A model generated the notes under the pieces. The model saw only the letters and a program-made list of their open reading frames with translations. It had not been told where the DNA came from and searched no databases. The position numbers and the translations under genes are program-made. 64,000 nucleotides of DNA from an uncultured Eubacteriales bacterium. GTDB taxonomy: Bacteria > Bacillota > Clostridia > Peptostreptococcales > Anaerovoracaceae. The stretch's first letter is position 1. Each line of letters starts with the position of its first letter. Shown one piece after another: positions 7,340 to 16,368 of this stretch. The DNA lies in the NCBI GenBank assembly GCA_902774265.1, contig CACYHR010000020.1, positions 62,001 to 126,000 on the forward strand. The letters are read 5' to 3'.

Positions 7340-9100
7340 TTACTCGTGGTCGGCATTAACCTTCCTTGCCACATATGACGTATGCAGTGTGTGGTGTGCT
7401 TTTTCGCTGCCGTATGATCCGAAATACTCATCATAGATCTTCTTGATGCTCGGATTCTCGTGGGATCTTCTGAGAGGTCTTGCGCTGTCAAGGTCATAGA
7501 GGCCTTTTGCTCTTACCTCACGAACATCGATGAAGTTCTTGATGTTTGATGGAACGATAGGCTGTCCGCCGCCGTTTACGCAGCCGCCAGGGCAGGCCAT
7601 GATCTCGATGAATGTGTAATTCTTCTCACCGGATTTGACCATTTCGAGGACTTTGCGGGCGTTGGCAAGGCCGGATGCTACGGCTACGCTGACTTCGAGG
7701 TCGCCGACTTTGTAGCTGGCTTCCTTGACACCTTCAACACCGCGGACATCCTGGAACTCGAGGAGATCCTTGCCGAGCTCCTGACCTGTGATCCATTCAA
7801 CAGCTGTTCTGAGAGCAGCTTCCATAACTCCGCCTGTCGCTCCGAAGATGACAGCAGCGCCTGTGCTCTCGCCCAGCGGATCGTCATAATTCTCATCAGG
7901 CAGGTTGACGAAGTCGATGCCGGCCTCGCTTATCATTCTGCCGAGTTCTCTTGTTGTCAGAGCATAATCTACATCAGGTACTCCTGCTGCGGACTGATCG
8001 TCTCTGCCGCACTCGAATTTCTTGGCTGTGCAAGGCATGATCGATACGGAAACGATGTCCTTAGGATCGATGCCCTTCTTCTCTGCGTAGTATGTCTTTA
8101 CTACTGCGCCGAACATCTGCTGCGGCGATTTGCACGATGAAACGTTAGGCAGGAGCTCAGGATAGTAGTGCTCGATGAACTTGATCCATCCAGGTGAGCA
8201 GGATGTGATCATCGGCAGAGTTCCGCCCTTTGTTACTCTTTCGATCAGCTCGTTTGCTTCCTCAACGATAGTGAGGTCTGCTGAGAAATTGGTGTCGAAT
8301 ACTGCGTCGAAACCGAGTCTTCTCATGCCTGCAGCGAGTTTGCCCTCTACCTCGGCGCCGATAGGCATTCCGAAGCATTCGCCGAGTCCGACTCTGACGG
8401 ACGGAGCAGCCTGAACTACTACGTGCTTTGAAGGATCTGCAAGAGCAGCCTTTACAGCAGCTGTGGAATCGTTCTCATGCAGTGCGCCGACCGGGCATGC
8501 TACGATACACTGACCGCAGTTTACGCAGGAAGTTTCTGCAAGCGGCAGATCGAATGCGCTGCCGATGTATGTCTCGAAGCCTCTCTCGTTTGCGCCGATA
8601 ACGCCGATGCTCTGATATTTCTCGCATGCAGCTGTACATCTTCTGCAGAGGATGCACTTGTTGTTGTCTCTTACGATCGAAGGCGAAGAAGCGTCGATAG
8701 TGAACGTGTTCTTTTTGCCTTCATAGTAATTAGTATTATCTACGCCGTATCTCCTGCAGAGAGCCTGCAGCTCGCAGTTGGTGCTGCGAACACAGCCGAG
8801 GCAGTCCTGATCGTGGTCGGACAGGATCAGCTGCAGAGTTTTACGTCTGTAATCCTTGATCTTTTCGGTGTTGGTGTGTGCAACCATTCCGTCTGTGCAA
8901 GGATAAACGCAGGCAGCGACGAGAGCTCTTGCTCCTTCGACCTCACAAACGCACATTCTGCAGGCACCGATCTCGTTGATGCCTCTCAGATAGCACAGTG
9001 TAGGAACGTCGATGCCGGCCTTGTGGGCTGCATCCAGTAAGGTGGAACCTTCCGGAACAGTTACCGTAATATTATCAACTGTTACTTTGATATCTGCCAT
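7340..9100 (-). CDS. hydA: [FeFe]-hydrogenase catalytic subunit of a trimeric bifurcating hydrogenase
   Basis: HydA (HndD type) makes or uses H2 at the H-cluster. In order, the 586-residue product shows an N-terminal [2Fe-2S] domain (Cys in GACRMCVCE), a His-ligated [4Fe-4S] site (DHDQDCLGC with two more Cys), and two ferredoxin [4Fe-4S] motifs (CILCRRCTAAC, CVNCGQCIVACP). The H-cluster motifs follow: TSCSPGW, MPCTAKKFEC and MACPGGCVNGGGQ. All key cysteines are present. I chose the ATG (MADIKV) because an in-frame GTG 9 bases upstream overlaps the GGAGGTG ribosome site. The gene is third in the hydC-hydB-hydA operon. In such trimers NADH and reduced ferredoxin are oxidised together to make H2, which recycles fermentation cofactors. 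Confidence 0.96.
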   Translation of the reverse strand: MADIKVTVDNITVTVPEGSTLLDAAHKAGIDVPTLCYLRGINEIGACRMCVCEVEGARALVAACVYPCTDGMVAHTNTEKIKDYRRKTLQLILSDHDQDCLGCVRSTNCELQALCRRYGVDNTNYYEGKKNTFTIDASSPSIVRDNNKCILCRRCTAACEKYQSIGVIGANERGFETYIGSAFDLPLAETSCVNCGQCIVACPVGALHENDSTAAVKAALADPSKHVVVQAAPSVRVGLGECFGMPIGAEVEGKLAAGMRRLGFDAVFDTNFSADLTIVEEANELIERVTKGGTLPMITSCSPGWIKFIEHYYPELLPNVSSCKSPQQMFGAVVKTYYAEKKGIDPKDIVSVSIMPCTAKKFECGRDDQSAAGVPDVDYALTTRELGRMISEAGIDFVNLPDENYDDPLGESTGAAVIFGATGGVMEAALRTAVEWITGQELGKDLLEFQDVRGVEGVKEASYKVGDLEVSVAVASGLANARKVLEMVKSGEKNYTFIEIMACPGGCVNGGGQPIVPSNIKNFIDVREVRAKGLYDLDSARPLRRSHENPSIKKIYDEYFGSYGSEKAHHTLHTSYVARKVNADHE

Positions 9101-9115
9101 AGTTCTCACCTCCGG

Positions 9116-10993
9116 TTACTTTCTGCTTATTGCACCGAATGCGCAGTTCTCCATGCAGGCACCGCACTTGATGCACTTAGTTGTATCGATGACATGCGGC
9201 TGTTTGACCGCTCCGCTGATAGCGCCGACCGGACAGTTGCGCGCGCACTTGGTGCAGCCCTTGCACTTGTCAGGATCGATGCTGTAGTTGAGGAGTGCCT
9301 TGCAGACACCTGCCGGACATCTCTTCTCTACGATATGAGCTTCATACTCATCTCTGAAATGCTCAATAGTCGAGAGTATAGGGTTCGGCGCTGTCTGACC
9401 GAGTCCGCAGAGAGCGTTGGCCTGGATATACTTAGCCAGCTCATCGAGCTTGTCGAGGTCTTCGAGTTCTCCTCTGCCCTCAGTGATCTTTTCGAGGATC
9501 TCGTACATACGTCTTGTTCCGATACGGCAAGGTGTGCACTTACCGCAGGATTCGCTTACCGTGAATCCGAGATAGAACTTGGCGATATCTACCATACAGT
9601 TGTCCTCATCGAGAACGATCATTCCGCCAGATCCCATCATTGAACCGATAGCCTTGAGTGACTCGTAGTCGATTGGAACATCATATGATTTAGCAGGGAT
9701 GCATCCGCCGGAAGGTCCGCCTGTCTGTGCAGCCTTGAATTTCTTGCCGTTAGGAACGCCTCCGCCGATCTCTTCAACAACCTGTCTCAGAGTGGTGCCC
9801 ATAGGAACCTCTACCAGACCTGTGTTGTTTACCTTGCCGCCGAGAGCGAATACCTTGGTACCCTTTGAGGTCTCTGTACCGTACTGGTTGAACCAGTCAG
9901 CTCCGTTGAGGATGATCTGAGGGATGTTTGCATAAGTCTCAACGTTGTTGAGAACTGTAGGCGCCTGGAACAGACCTTTTACAGCCGGGAAAGGAGGACG
10001 TGGACGAGGCTCGCCTCTGTTGCCCTCGATGGACGTCATCAGAGCTGTTTCCTCACCGCATACGAATGCGCCGGCACCGAGTCTGAGGTCGACATCAAAG
10101 TCAAATCCCGATCCGAAAATGTTCTTGCCGAGAACGCCGTAATCTCTGGCCTGATCAAGAGCGATCTTAAGTCTGTCTACAGCGATAGGATACTCAGCTC
10201 TTACATAGATGTAGCCCTGGTTTGCTCCGATAGCATAGCCTGCGATAGCCATAGCTTCGAGAACAGCATGAGGGTCACCCTCGAGTATGGAACGATCCAT
10301 GAATGCGCCCGGGTCACCTTCGTCGGCGTTACATGCTACGTATTTCTGAACTTCGCCTCTGTTGTTAGCTGCAAAGAGCCATTTTTTACCTGTTGGGAAT
10401 CCGCCGCCGCCGCGTCCTCTCAGACCGGAATCGATAACGGTCTGGATGACTTCGTCCGGAGTCATTTCGTTCAGAGCCTTTGCAAGAGCTTCATAACCGT
10501 CTCTTGCGATGTACTCGTCGATATCCTCAGGATTGATCTTGCCACAGTTACGCAGCGCCATTCTCATCTGATTGTTATAAAATGCCGAATCGACATAGTG
10601 GATCTTTTCGCCGTTTGTGAGTTCCTCTACCATGAGATACTCTTCAACAGGCTTACCGCCGAGGATGTGTTCCTCAAAGATCCTGTCTACCATATCAGGT
10701 CTTACTTCCTGATAGAATACGTTGCCAGGGTGAACGACCATGATAGGTCCCTTTGCGCAAAGGCCCTGACATCCTGTCTGAATGATCTCTATCTCGTCTT
10801 TTTTGCCTGCAGCGTCGATGCACTTTCTGAGTTCATCCATGATCTCAACGCTGTGGTTGGATGTACATCCTGTACCGCCGCAAACGAGGACGTAGGTCTT
10901 GACAGCAGCCTCGGCAGTATCAGGGTTGAATCTGATATTGATCTGGCCTGCCTTAGCCTCTTTTATCGATTTAAGTTCCTGCAGTGTTTTCAT
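9116..10993 (-). CDS. hydB: Bifurcating hydrogenase NADH/flavin subunit (NuoF-like, HydB/HndC)
   Basis: HydB carries the FMN and NADH sites and is the probable bifurcation centre of the trimer. The 625-residue chain begins with a thioredoxin-like [2Fe-2S] domain (CGGTGC, then CQGLC). The NuoF core has a glycine-rich GLRGRGGGGFPTG nucleotide motif and CNADEGDPGAF, followed by an SLBB-like segment and a [4Fe-4S] motif SCGKCTPCRIG. Two ferredoxin motifs (CKGCTKCARNCP, CIKCGACMENC) form the C-terminus, which is the layout of bacterial HydB. GGAGG precedes the ATG. The stop is 15 bases before hydA and the start 20 bases after hydC, so the three genes form one operon. Confidence 0.95.
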   Translation of the reverse strand: MKTLQELKSIKEAKAGQINIRFNPDTAEAAVKTYVLVCGGTGCTSNHSVEIMDELRKCIDAAGKKDEIEIIQTGCQGLCAKGPIMVVHPGNVFYQEVRPDMVDRIFEEHILGGKPVEEYLMVEELTNGEKIHYVDSAFYNNQMRMALRNCGKINPEDIDEYIARDGYEALAKALNEMTPDEVIQTVIDSGLRGRGGGGFPTGKKWLFAANNRGEVQKYVACNADEGDPGAFMDRSILEGDPHAVLEAMAIAGYAIGANQGYIYVRAEYPIAVDRLKIALDQARDYGVLGKNIFGSGFDFDVDLRLGAGAFVCGEETALMTSIEGNRGEPRPRPPFPAVKGLFQAPTVLNNVETYANIPQIILNGADWFNQYGTETSKGTKVFALGGKVNNTGLVEVPMGTTLRQVVEEIGGGVPNGKKFKAAQTGGPSGGCIPAKSYDVPIDYESLKAIGSMMGSGGMIVLDEDNCMVDIAKFYLGFTVSESCGKCTPCRIGTRRMYEILEKITEGRGELEDLDKLDELAKYIQANALCGLGQTAPNPILSTIEHFRDEYEAHIVEKRCPAGVCKALLNYSIDPDKCKGCTKCARNCPVGAISGAVKQPHVIDTTKCIKCGACMENCAFGAISRK

Positions 10994-11013
10994 GACTTAT
11001 CCTCCATTATGCG

Positions 11014-11502
11014 TTACTCGTACTTGGCAAGGATATCAGCCACCCTGTCAGGTGTAAGCTTGCCGTATACATCTCCACCAACGATCATAACAGGTGCAAG
11101 TCCGCATGCTCCTACACAGCGGCAAACCTCGATTGAGAATTTACCGTCAGGTGTACAGCCGCCGTCCTGAATTCCAAGCACTTTCTCAACCTCCTCAAGA
11201 ATAGCTCCGGATCCCTTGACATAGCATGCAGTGCCGAGACAAACAGACACGACATACTTGCCCTTAGGCGACATGGAAAACTGTGCATAGAAAGTAGCTA
11301 CACCATAAATTTTCTCGATAGGAATACCAGTTTCATCCGAAATGATCTTCTGTACCTGGTATGGAAGGTATCCGTAGATCTCCTGAGCCTCCTGCATAAT
11401 CGGCATCAGAGCCCCCTTCTGACCCTTGTACTTTGCGATCACCTCAAGCAGTTTGGCTTCCTGTTCCTTAGTTCCCTGGAAAGGAACGCTTGATACTTTC
11501 AT
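11014..11502 (-). CDS. hydC: Bifurcating hydrogenase small subunit (NuoE-like, HydC/HndA)
   Basis: HydC is a [2Fe-2S] electron-transfer subunit of the hydrogenase. The 162-residue product has the NuoE helical N-terminus (LLEVIAKYKGQKGALMPIMQ) and the thioredoxin-like C-terminal domain. The four cluster cysteines are in VCLGTACYVKG and EVCRCVGACGLAP. It is the first gene of the hyd operon, behind a strong promoter at 11612-11640, with a leader of about 100 bases and AGGAGG about 9 bases before the ATG. Confidence 0.95.
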   Translation of the reverse strand: MKVSSVPFQGTKEQEAKLLEVIAKYKGQKGALMPIMQEAQEIYGYLPYQVQKIISDETGIPIEKIYGVATFYAQFSMSPKGKYVVSVCLGTACYVKGSGAILEEVEKVLGIQDGGCTPDGKFSIEVCRCVGACGLAPVMIVGGDVYGKLTPDRVADILAKYE

Positions 11503-11611
11503 CTGCTTGTGCCTCCTTATAAATATCTACTCTACAATTGATGTGAAAACGCTGATACGTGTTGTCCCTCCCAAAAGACGTTCATCACGCAATATCTCAT
11601 TTTCGAATACT

Positions 11612-11640
11612 ATTATAGCTTTTGCGGCTCAGATTCTCAA
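11612..11640 (-). promoter_or_regulatory. Sigma-A promoter of the hydCBA operon
   Basis: On the minus strand TTGAGA (11640-11635), a 17-base spacer and TATAAT (11617-11612) make a near-consensus promoter. Just upstream, 11651-11668 reads TTGTGATATTTTCAATAA. This loosely resembles a Rex or CRP/FNR half-palindrome, and redox control would make sense for this operon, but the match is imperfect. Confidence 0.8.
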
Positions 11641-11754
11641 TTATTCTTTTTTGTGATATTTTCAATAAACAGTCGATGCTGAGCGTCACTAATACCGCCA
11701 ATTTTTGTGTATCAATACAAAATTTTGATGATATGAGCTATTCAGACACAAAAA

Positions 11755-11801
11755 ACAGGCTGCTTATGTGAAAAAATTGTCATTTTCCACAAGCAGCCTG
11801 T
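11755..11801 (-). terminator. Terminator after the EAL gene
   Basis: ACAGGCTGCTT (11755-11765) pairs with AAGCAGCCTGT (11791-11801), and an inner GTG/CAC adds to the stem. On the minus strand the stem is followed by TTTTTTG. It separates the EAL gene from the hyd promoter. Confidence 0.85.
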
Positions 11802-11874
11802 AATTTCCGTTATTATTTTCTATACATAGTGCGGCGCAAAAATACAAAAAAATACAATTTGCCAGCCTGCATTT

Positions 11875-12052
11875 GCGGCAGTTGCGCAGATACGGCGTGG
11901 ACTGCGGCTATTCGTGCAGAAGCGGCATGTACCGCGGCAGTTCGTACGGATGCGGAATATGTGCTGCACCTGTTCGTACGGATACGGCGTATGTGCTGCG
12001 GCAGTTCGTATACTGCGGCTATCTCTGTGGCTGCGGCAGTTCGTGCAGATCT
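11875..12052. repeat. Six-unit imperfect tandem repeat across the EAL gene's 3' end
   Basis: Units of about 29-35 bases start at 11875, 11904, 11934, 11966, 11998 and 12033. Each has the pattern GCGGCAGTTCGTACGGAT followed by a GCGG.TATGTGCT-like part, with substitutions. The array runs from the last codons of the EAL gene (stop at 12019) into the non-coding gap 11503-12018. Beyond it that gap holds only the terminator and the hyd promoter. The array reads open on the plus strand but the product is low complexity and has no ribosome site. Confidence 0.7.
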
Positions 12053-14922
12053 GTCTTCTGATAAAAGGCGGCGCAGTATCCCGGATAGATTATCTGTTTT
12101 GCGACATAAGCATATATCTCGCCGTCACCCTTCGGATCGATGTAACCCTTTGTCGTCTCATTATCAAACGCAGCGCGCTTGATATTCTGATACCATTCCT
12201 CGGACAGTGCCGGATACAGCTCGCGTATCTTCTTGGTCATCAGCTGATCAGCCTCTTCACCTGCATATTCTTCATAAGCGTGATTGATGTAAAACAGCAT
12301 GGCGTCATCTTTTTCGCCATTCTCTCCTGCCGTGACATGATACACACCGAATATGAGCGGCAGATCTTCAAACAGGTGGAATATCCCCTGAGCATTGCTC
12401 ATGCGGCTCTGCGCCGAAACATTTGTATCATGATCCGCAAGCAGTCTGATCTCTGCTTTTTTGGACTGTTCTTCGAGATTATCAAATTCGGAAAACATAA
12501 CATAGCCAACCGAAAGATATAGTGTAACAGGCGTCCCGTCAACTTCGGTAATGGAATTACCTATCTCTTTGATCTGAGAGCGCATGTCCCTGATCTCATT
12601 TTCATCGGCTGCCTGCCTGAGCACAACGAATCTGTGGCCTTCATAACGTCCGACCGCGCACCTTATCCCGAATTTTTTCTTAAGCGCCCAGCCAAGCTCA
12701 CCAAGAAGCTTATCGCCAAAATCGAATCCGTAATGTTCGTTATATGAGTTGAAATCATTTATGGAAATATGTATGCGCACAAAGTCTATTCCGCGCAGAT
12801 AGTACTCATCACGGAAAGCAACCGCCTCTTCGGCAATACCTCGCGAGTTGAGCAGTCCGGTCAGCTTGTCACGGTGAAGCGTATCTTCACCGCGCCTGTC
12901 ATTGGCGGTCAGCAGATTTTTGTCGATAAAGTAGCCCATCAGCCCGTCTATCTCGCCGTTCTCGTCATACACCGGCGTCTTGCTGGCGAGTATTTCTTTG
13001 TTCTCGCCGTCACTGATGCAGAAGCCCGGGATATTGTGAGTCGTGATACCCTCCTGCAGCACCCTGATCTCATCATTCATGTACTTGTCAGGATGGATAT
13101 GCCAGCCCACTTCTTCGTCATTTTTGCCGACAATGTCATCCGCTGATTCGAATCCGTAGTATTTGAGAAAAGCATTGCTTGCGCCGAGAAATCTTCTGTC
13201 CGAATCCTTCCAGAATATTCTGAGCAGATCCGAACTGACGAGATTGTGCCACAGCACAGCAGGCGAATAAACGCCGCCTTTCTCATACTCACCGGTCCTC
13301 TTATCGTATTCGATCATCGCGTCATGTACGCTGCGTATTATCAGAAGAAATCTGTCCTCATCAACCCTGAGCAGAGTATATGATTTCCATGCGTAGTGAC
13401 CATGGCGCACATTGGAGCGAAGCAGTTTAGTCAGATACTCGCAGCCGGCTTCTTCAAAACGCATACGCACATCGGATGTATCAAGCAGGCTGAGATAATC
13501 TTTCCTGTCATCAGGGAAAATAAAGCGTTCTGCATATTCTTCAGCCGCCTTCATGACCCCGTCGCCGTTATGTACGAGCTGCTCTCTTGTCGTAATATAC
13601 AGCGGAGAAACGGTATCTTCTTTGATATCCAGCAGAGTGATCCTCTCATACAGTGCGTATATCCTGCGCAGGAACTCATCAAGATGGGCAGTATTGATAG
13701 TCTTTGCCGTCTTGGAAAGATTGCTCATCCTGAGGAGAACGCTGTATTTTTGCTTAGAACGGGCAACACATTTTGCCTGTATCTCGTAATAATCCTCGTT
13801 GGATGTAAAATTCATCCTTCCCTCTTCGCCCGAGCGGGTCGAGTCCATGAGGCTTATTATCCTGTCAGACAGATTATTGTAAGGCTGCTTTTTTCTGAGC
13901 ATGTCCTGCGAGAATTCCATAGTGAACATGCCCGTTCCGCTTGCTATTCTTTCAAAAGCGGTATTGTAGAACAGCACACTGAAGGAATCTTCGTGCGCTT
14001 CAATAAGGGCGAGCGGGATACTGTTCAGCTGTCTTGCCGTGGTTATGGAGTCCCGCTGTTCCTTTGTCATGAAAGGAACCGAGCTGAGAACATTGATAAG
14101 GCCTATTTCATCATAATACTTACGGTCCTGCGGCAGCTCAAAAGTAATTCCGTTTTCCTCAAGATGTGCGACTGCGTCTTCGTAAGGCATAGGTCTGCCG
14201 AAGAAATAGCCCTGCACCTTTTCGCAGCCGATATTGCGCATATACCTGACCTGCTCCTCGTTCTCCACGCCCTCGGCGAGAGTGTGGATCTCAAGGCTCT
14301 TTGCCATCTCAACTACAGCAGTTGCAATGCGCTTTGATTTCTGATTGAACGGGCGCATAAAGCCCATATCCATTTTGATCTCGTTAAAGCTGTATTCCTT
14401 GAGGACATTCAGAGAGGAGTATGCGCTGCCGAAATCATCCATCCATATCTGATATCCGGCATTTCTGAATTTTTCGACAATGCCGAGCATCATATCCTTT
14501 TGCTCAGCCATTACGCTCTCTGTTATCTCAAAATAAATCATATCATGCGGGAGTTCGTATTCGCCCACGATGCCGTCTACCGCTTCAAAAATATCGCAGA
14601 GGAAAAAATCCAGGCGCGAGAGATTGACGGATACCGGAACAGGAGTCCTGCCCTCCGTTGCAGAGCGTCGGATCCTGGCGCAGACCTGTCTCAGTATATG
14701 CTGATCAAGAATATGTATAAGATTGTTTTTTTCAAGCACGGGAATGAACTCATCCGGAAAAATGACCCCGTATTCCGGATCTATCCATCTCGCCAGAGCT
14801 TCAAAGCTGCAGAGCTGACGCGATACAGTCCTTATCACGGGCTGATAGAAGGCCTGGATATAATCATTCTCTATCGCATTCTCAAAACTGCTTTCAATGT
14901 AATCGCTAAGGTCTCTGCCCAT
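12019..14922 (-). CDS. EAL-domain c-di-GMP phosphodiesterase with PAS and degenerate GGDEF domains
   Basis: This 967-residue cytosolic protein has an N-terminal EAL domain (about residues 10-250) with the residues needed to hydrolyse c-di-GMP: EAL in SFEALARW, VNLSR, EITES, DDFGSAYSS, the lysine in IKMDMGF, AEGVE and VQGYFF. Then come a long sensor-like region (about 270-540), a PAS domain near LRIFWKDSDRRFLGASNAF, and a GGDEF-like domain starting at DKLTGLLNSRG. The signature loop of that domain is RYEGHRF instead of RxGGDEF, so it is probably not a cyclase. A second PAS-like segment forms the C-terminus. GGAGG lies 7 bases before the ATG at 14922; an upstream in-frame ATG has no such site. 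An EAL domain at the N-terminus is the reverse of the usual order. The last codons lie inside a tandem repeat. Confidence 0.9.
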   Translation of the reverse strand: MGRDLSDYIESSFENAIENDYIQAFYQPVIRTVSRQLCSFEALARWIDPEYGVIFPDEFIPVLEKNNLIHILDQHILRQVCARIRRSATEGRTPVPVSVNLSRLDFFLCDIFEAVDGIVGEYELPHDMIYFEITESVMAEQKDMMLGIVEKFRNAGYQIWMDDFGSAYSSLNVLKEYSFNEIKMDMGFMRPFNQKSKRIATAVVEMAKSLEIHTLAEGVENEEQVRYMRNIGCEKVQGYFFGRPMPYEDAVAHLEENGITFELPQDRKYYDEIGLINVLSSVPFMTKEQRDSITTARQLNSIPLALIEAHEDSFSVLFYNTAFERIASGTGMFTMEFSQDMLRKKQPYNNLSDRIISLMDSTRSGEEGRMNFTSNEDYYEIQAKCVARSKQKYSVLLRMSNLSKTAKTINTAHLDEFLRRIYALYERITLLDIKEDTVSPLYITTREQLVHNGDGVMKAAEEYAERFIFPDDRKDYLSLLDTSDVRMRFEEAGCEYLTKLLRSNVRHGHYAWKSYTLLRVDEDRFLLIIRSVHDAMIEYDKRTGEYEKGGVYSPAVLWHNLVSSDLLRIFWKDSDRRFLGASNAFLKYYGFESADDIVGKNDEEVGWHIHPDKYMNDEIRVLQEGITTHNIPGFCISDGENKEILASKTPVYDENGEIDGLMGYFIDKNLLTANDRRGEDTLHRDKLTGLLNSRGIAEEAVAFRDEYYLRGIDFVRIHISINDFNSYNEHYGFDFGDKLLGELGWALKKKFGIRCAVGRYEGHRFVVLRQAADENEIRDMRSQIKEIGNSITEVDGTPVTLYLSVGYVMFSEFDNLEEQSKKAEIRLLADHDTNVSAQSRMSNAQGIFHLFEDLPLIFGVYHVTAGENGEKDDAMLFYINHAYEEYAGEEADQLMTKKIRELYPALSEEWYQNIKRAAFDNETTKGYIDPKGDGEIYAYVAKQIIYPGYCAAFYQKTDLHELPQPQR

Positions 14923-15013
14923 AGCTGTTCCTCCGTCACAAAACGATATTTCATTCGCACATTCTATCATACTTGCATGAAATCCGAAAGACCAACGGAA
15001 GCCAATGAATGAT

Positions 15014-15043
15014 TTGTAACTATGCTTGACTATTGTGTATAAT
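15014..15043 (+). promoter_or_regulatory. Probable promoter of the S66 peptidase gene
   Basis: TTGTAA (15014-15019) and TATAAT (15038-15043) are 18 bases apart, about 100 bases before the chosen start codon. The leader contains a GC-rich CCGCGG segment at 15051-15056. Confidence 0.5.
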
Positions 15044-15148
15044 AGAAAAACCGCGGCTCTTAGGTATCAGCAGCGCAGGGCCGCAGCATAATACGTATCC
15101 GTCAGAGCAGTTTTTTGCATTTTGCCGGATCAGAGAATGGAGAATGTA

Positions 15149-16189
15149 ATGATTTACCCTGAATTTATAAAGCCGGGCGAGATACTCGGCATATGCGCAC
15201 CGAGCGCCGGAGTCGGCTTCAAGCTTGAATCCTTTGACATGTCACTTGATACACTTCATGAATCCGGTTTTATTACCGCCGAAACAGAGAGCGTCCGCAA
15301 TGACGCCCTGCCGTCAGCTCCTGCAGAGATCCGGGGAAAGGAATTCAACGAGCTGTTCGCAGATAAGGATATCAGAGCAGTAATGAGCGCATCCGGCGGA
15401 GACTACAATATAGAAATGCTTCCGTACATCGATCAGGAACTGGTCGCTGCCAATCCGAAATGGTTTGCCGGATATTCCGATCCGACATCCATTGAGATGC
15501 TGCTCACAACAAAGCTCGACATAGCGACCATCTACGGTGTCAACGCAGGCGCCTGGGATACTCAGCCCCTGCATCAATATCAGCAGAACGCCCTTGATAT
15601 ACTTACAGGAAATCTTCCGCTGCAGCATTCATACGATATGTGGGCTTCATCCGGATTTGATGAAGAGCTCGGATGCTACAATATGGATACTCCTTCAGAA
15701 TGGACTCTGCTCAGTCCATGGAACGGTGAATTCGTAGAAACGGATTGCCTCGAAGTAAGCGGCAGACTTATCGGCGGATGCATAGATGTTATAGACTGGA
15801 TGCTCGGAACGCCATATGAAGATCTGAAGGGATTTGCCGAAAGATACAAAGAAGACGGTCTGATATGGTTCTTCGATAATTTTGAGCTGACTCCGATGCA
15901 GCTCATGTATGCCGCAAACAAGCTAAATATGATGGGACTGTTCGATAATGCAAATGCAGTAATATTCGGCCGCGTATGCTTCCCTCGTGAAGCTACCGAC
16001 CTCGACTATCTCGAGCAGCTCGAAAGAGTTTTCACCGGCAAAGACTCTGCCGGGAACGATCTCAGGGTTCCGATCATCTGGAACGCAGATATCGGTCACA
16101 CCAAGCCGTCATTCACACTGATAAACGGCAGTCTCGGGCATTTCAGATATGAGTACGGAAATGCTGAGCTCACAATGGAACTGATCTGA
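15149..16189 (+). CDS. S66-family peptidase (LD-carboxypeptidase / MccF-like)
   Basis: S66 serine peptidases cut L,D-bonds in muropeptides during cell-wall recycling, or, in the MccF branch, detoxify microcin C-type peptide nucleotides. The 346-residue product has the family start (FIKPGEILGICAPSAG) and the nucleophile motif WFAGYSDPTS, where the serine of GYSD is catalytic. The C-terminal histidine is in ADIGHTKPSF. The region between with WFFDNFELTPMQL probably carries the catalytic glutamate. It is closer in feel to the MccF branch than to LdcA, but the split is not decided. I chose the ATG at 15149 because GGAG lies 6 bases upstream and the homology starts there. It is the only plus-strand gene in the first 21 kb. 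Confidence 0.88.
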   Translation: MIYPEFIKPGEILGICAPSAGVGFKLESFDMSLDTLHESGFITAETESVRNDALPSAPAEIRGKEFNELFADKDIRAVMSASGGDYNIEMLPYIDQELVAANPKWFAGYSDPTSIEMLLTTKLDIATIYGVNAGAWDTQPLHQYQQNALDILTGNLPLQHSYDMWASSGFDEELGCYNMDTPSEWTLLSPWNGEFVETDCLEVSGRLIGGCIDVIDWMLGTPYEDLKGFAERYKEDGLIWFFDNFELTPMQLMYAANKLNMMGLFDNANAVIFGRVCFPREATDLDYLEQLERVFTGKDSAGNDLRVPIIWNADIGHTKPSFTLINGSLGHFRYEYGNAELTMELI

Positions 16190-16250
16190 GCAGCGCAGTA
16201 GCAGTGCACTGAACGAAGCCATGATGATAAGCAGAGTATTTCGCTTTAAG
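16188..16250 (+). repeat. Family 2 gene-end repeat, copy 2
   Basis: Starting at the stop codon of the S66 gene, the plus strand reads GCAGCGCAGTAGCAGTGCAC, then GAACGAAGCC, ATGATGATAAGCAGAG and TATTTCGC. It contains the palindrome CAGTGCACTG. In sense orientation it matches the copy at 29608-29667 almost base for base. Confidence 0.75.
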
Positions 16251-16261
16251 CATATTATAAG

Positions 16262-16300
16262 GCGGGACTGTTTCACCAATTTCCGGTGTTACAGTCCCGC
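16262..16300. terminator. Bidirectional terminator between convergent genes
   Basis: GCGGGACTGT (16262-16271) pairs with ACAGTCCCGC (16291-16300), with an inner ACC/GGT. TTTT follows on the plus strand, and an A/T-rich stretch follows on the minus strand. It serves both the S66 gene and the converging CofE-like gene. Confidence 0.85.
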
Positions 16301-16368
16301 TTTTGAATTGCAGTTAATTGATTATTTCCGATCCAGGGCTGAATCCCTGACGGGATCTCAGTTCGGAA

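Noticed and set aside
10268..11170. Plus-strand open frame of 300 codons
   Set aside because: It is antisense to hydB and hydC, both certain.
11829..12182. Plus-strand open frame over the tandem repeat
   Set aside because: It is low-complexity translation of the repeat array, without start signals.
13396..14337. Plus-strand open frame of 313 codons
   Set aside because: It is antisense to the EAL gene; composition and lack of motifs mark it as a shadow.
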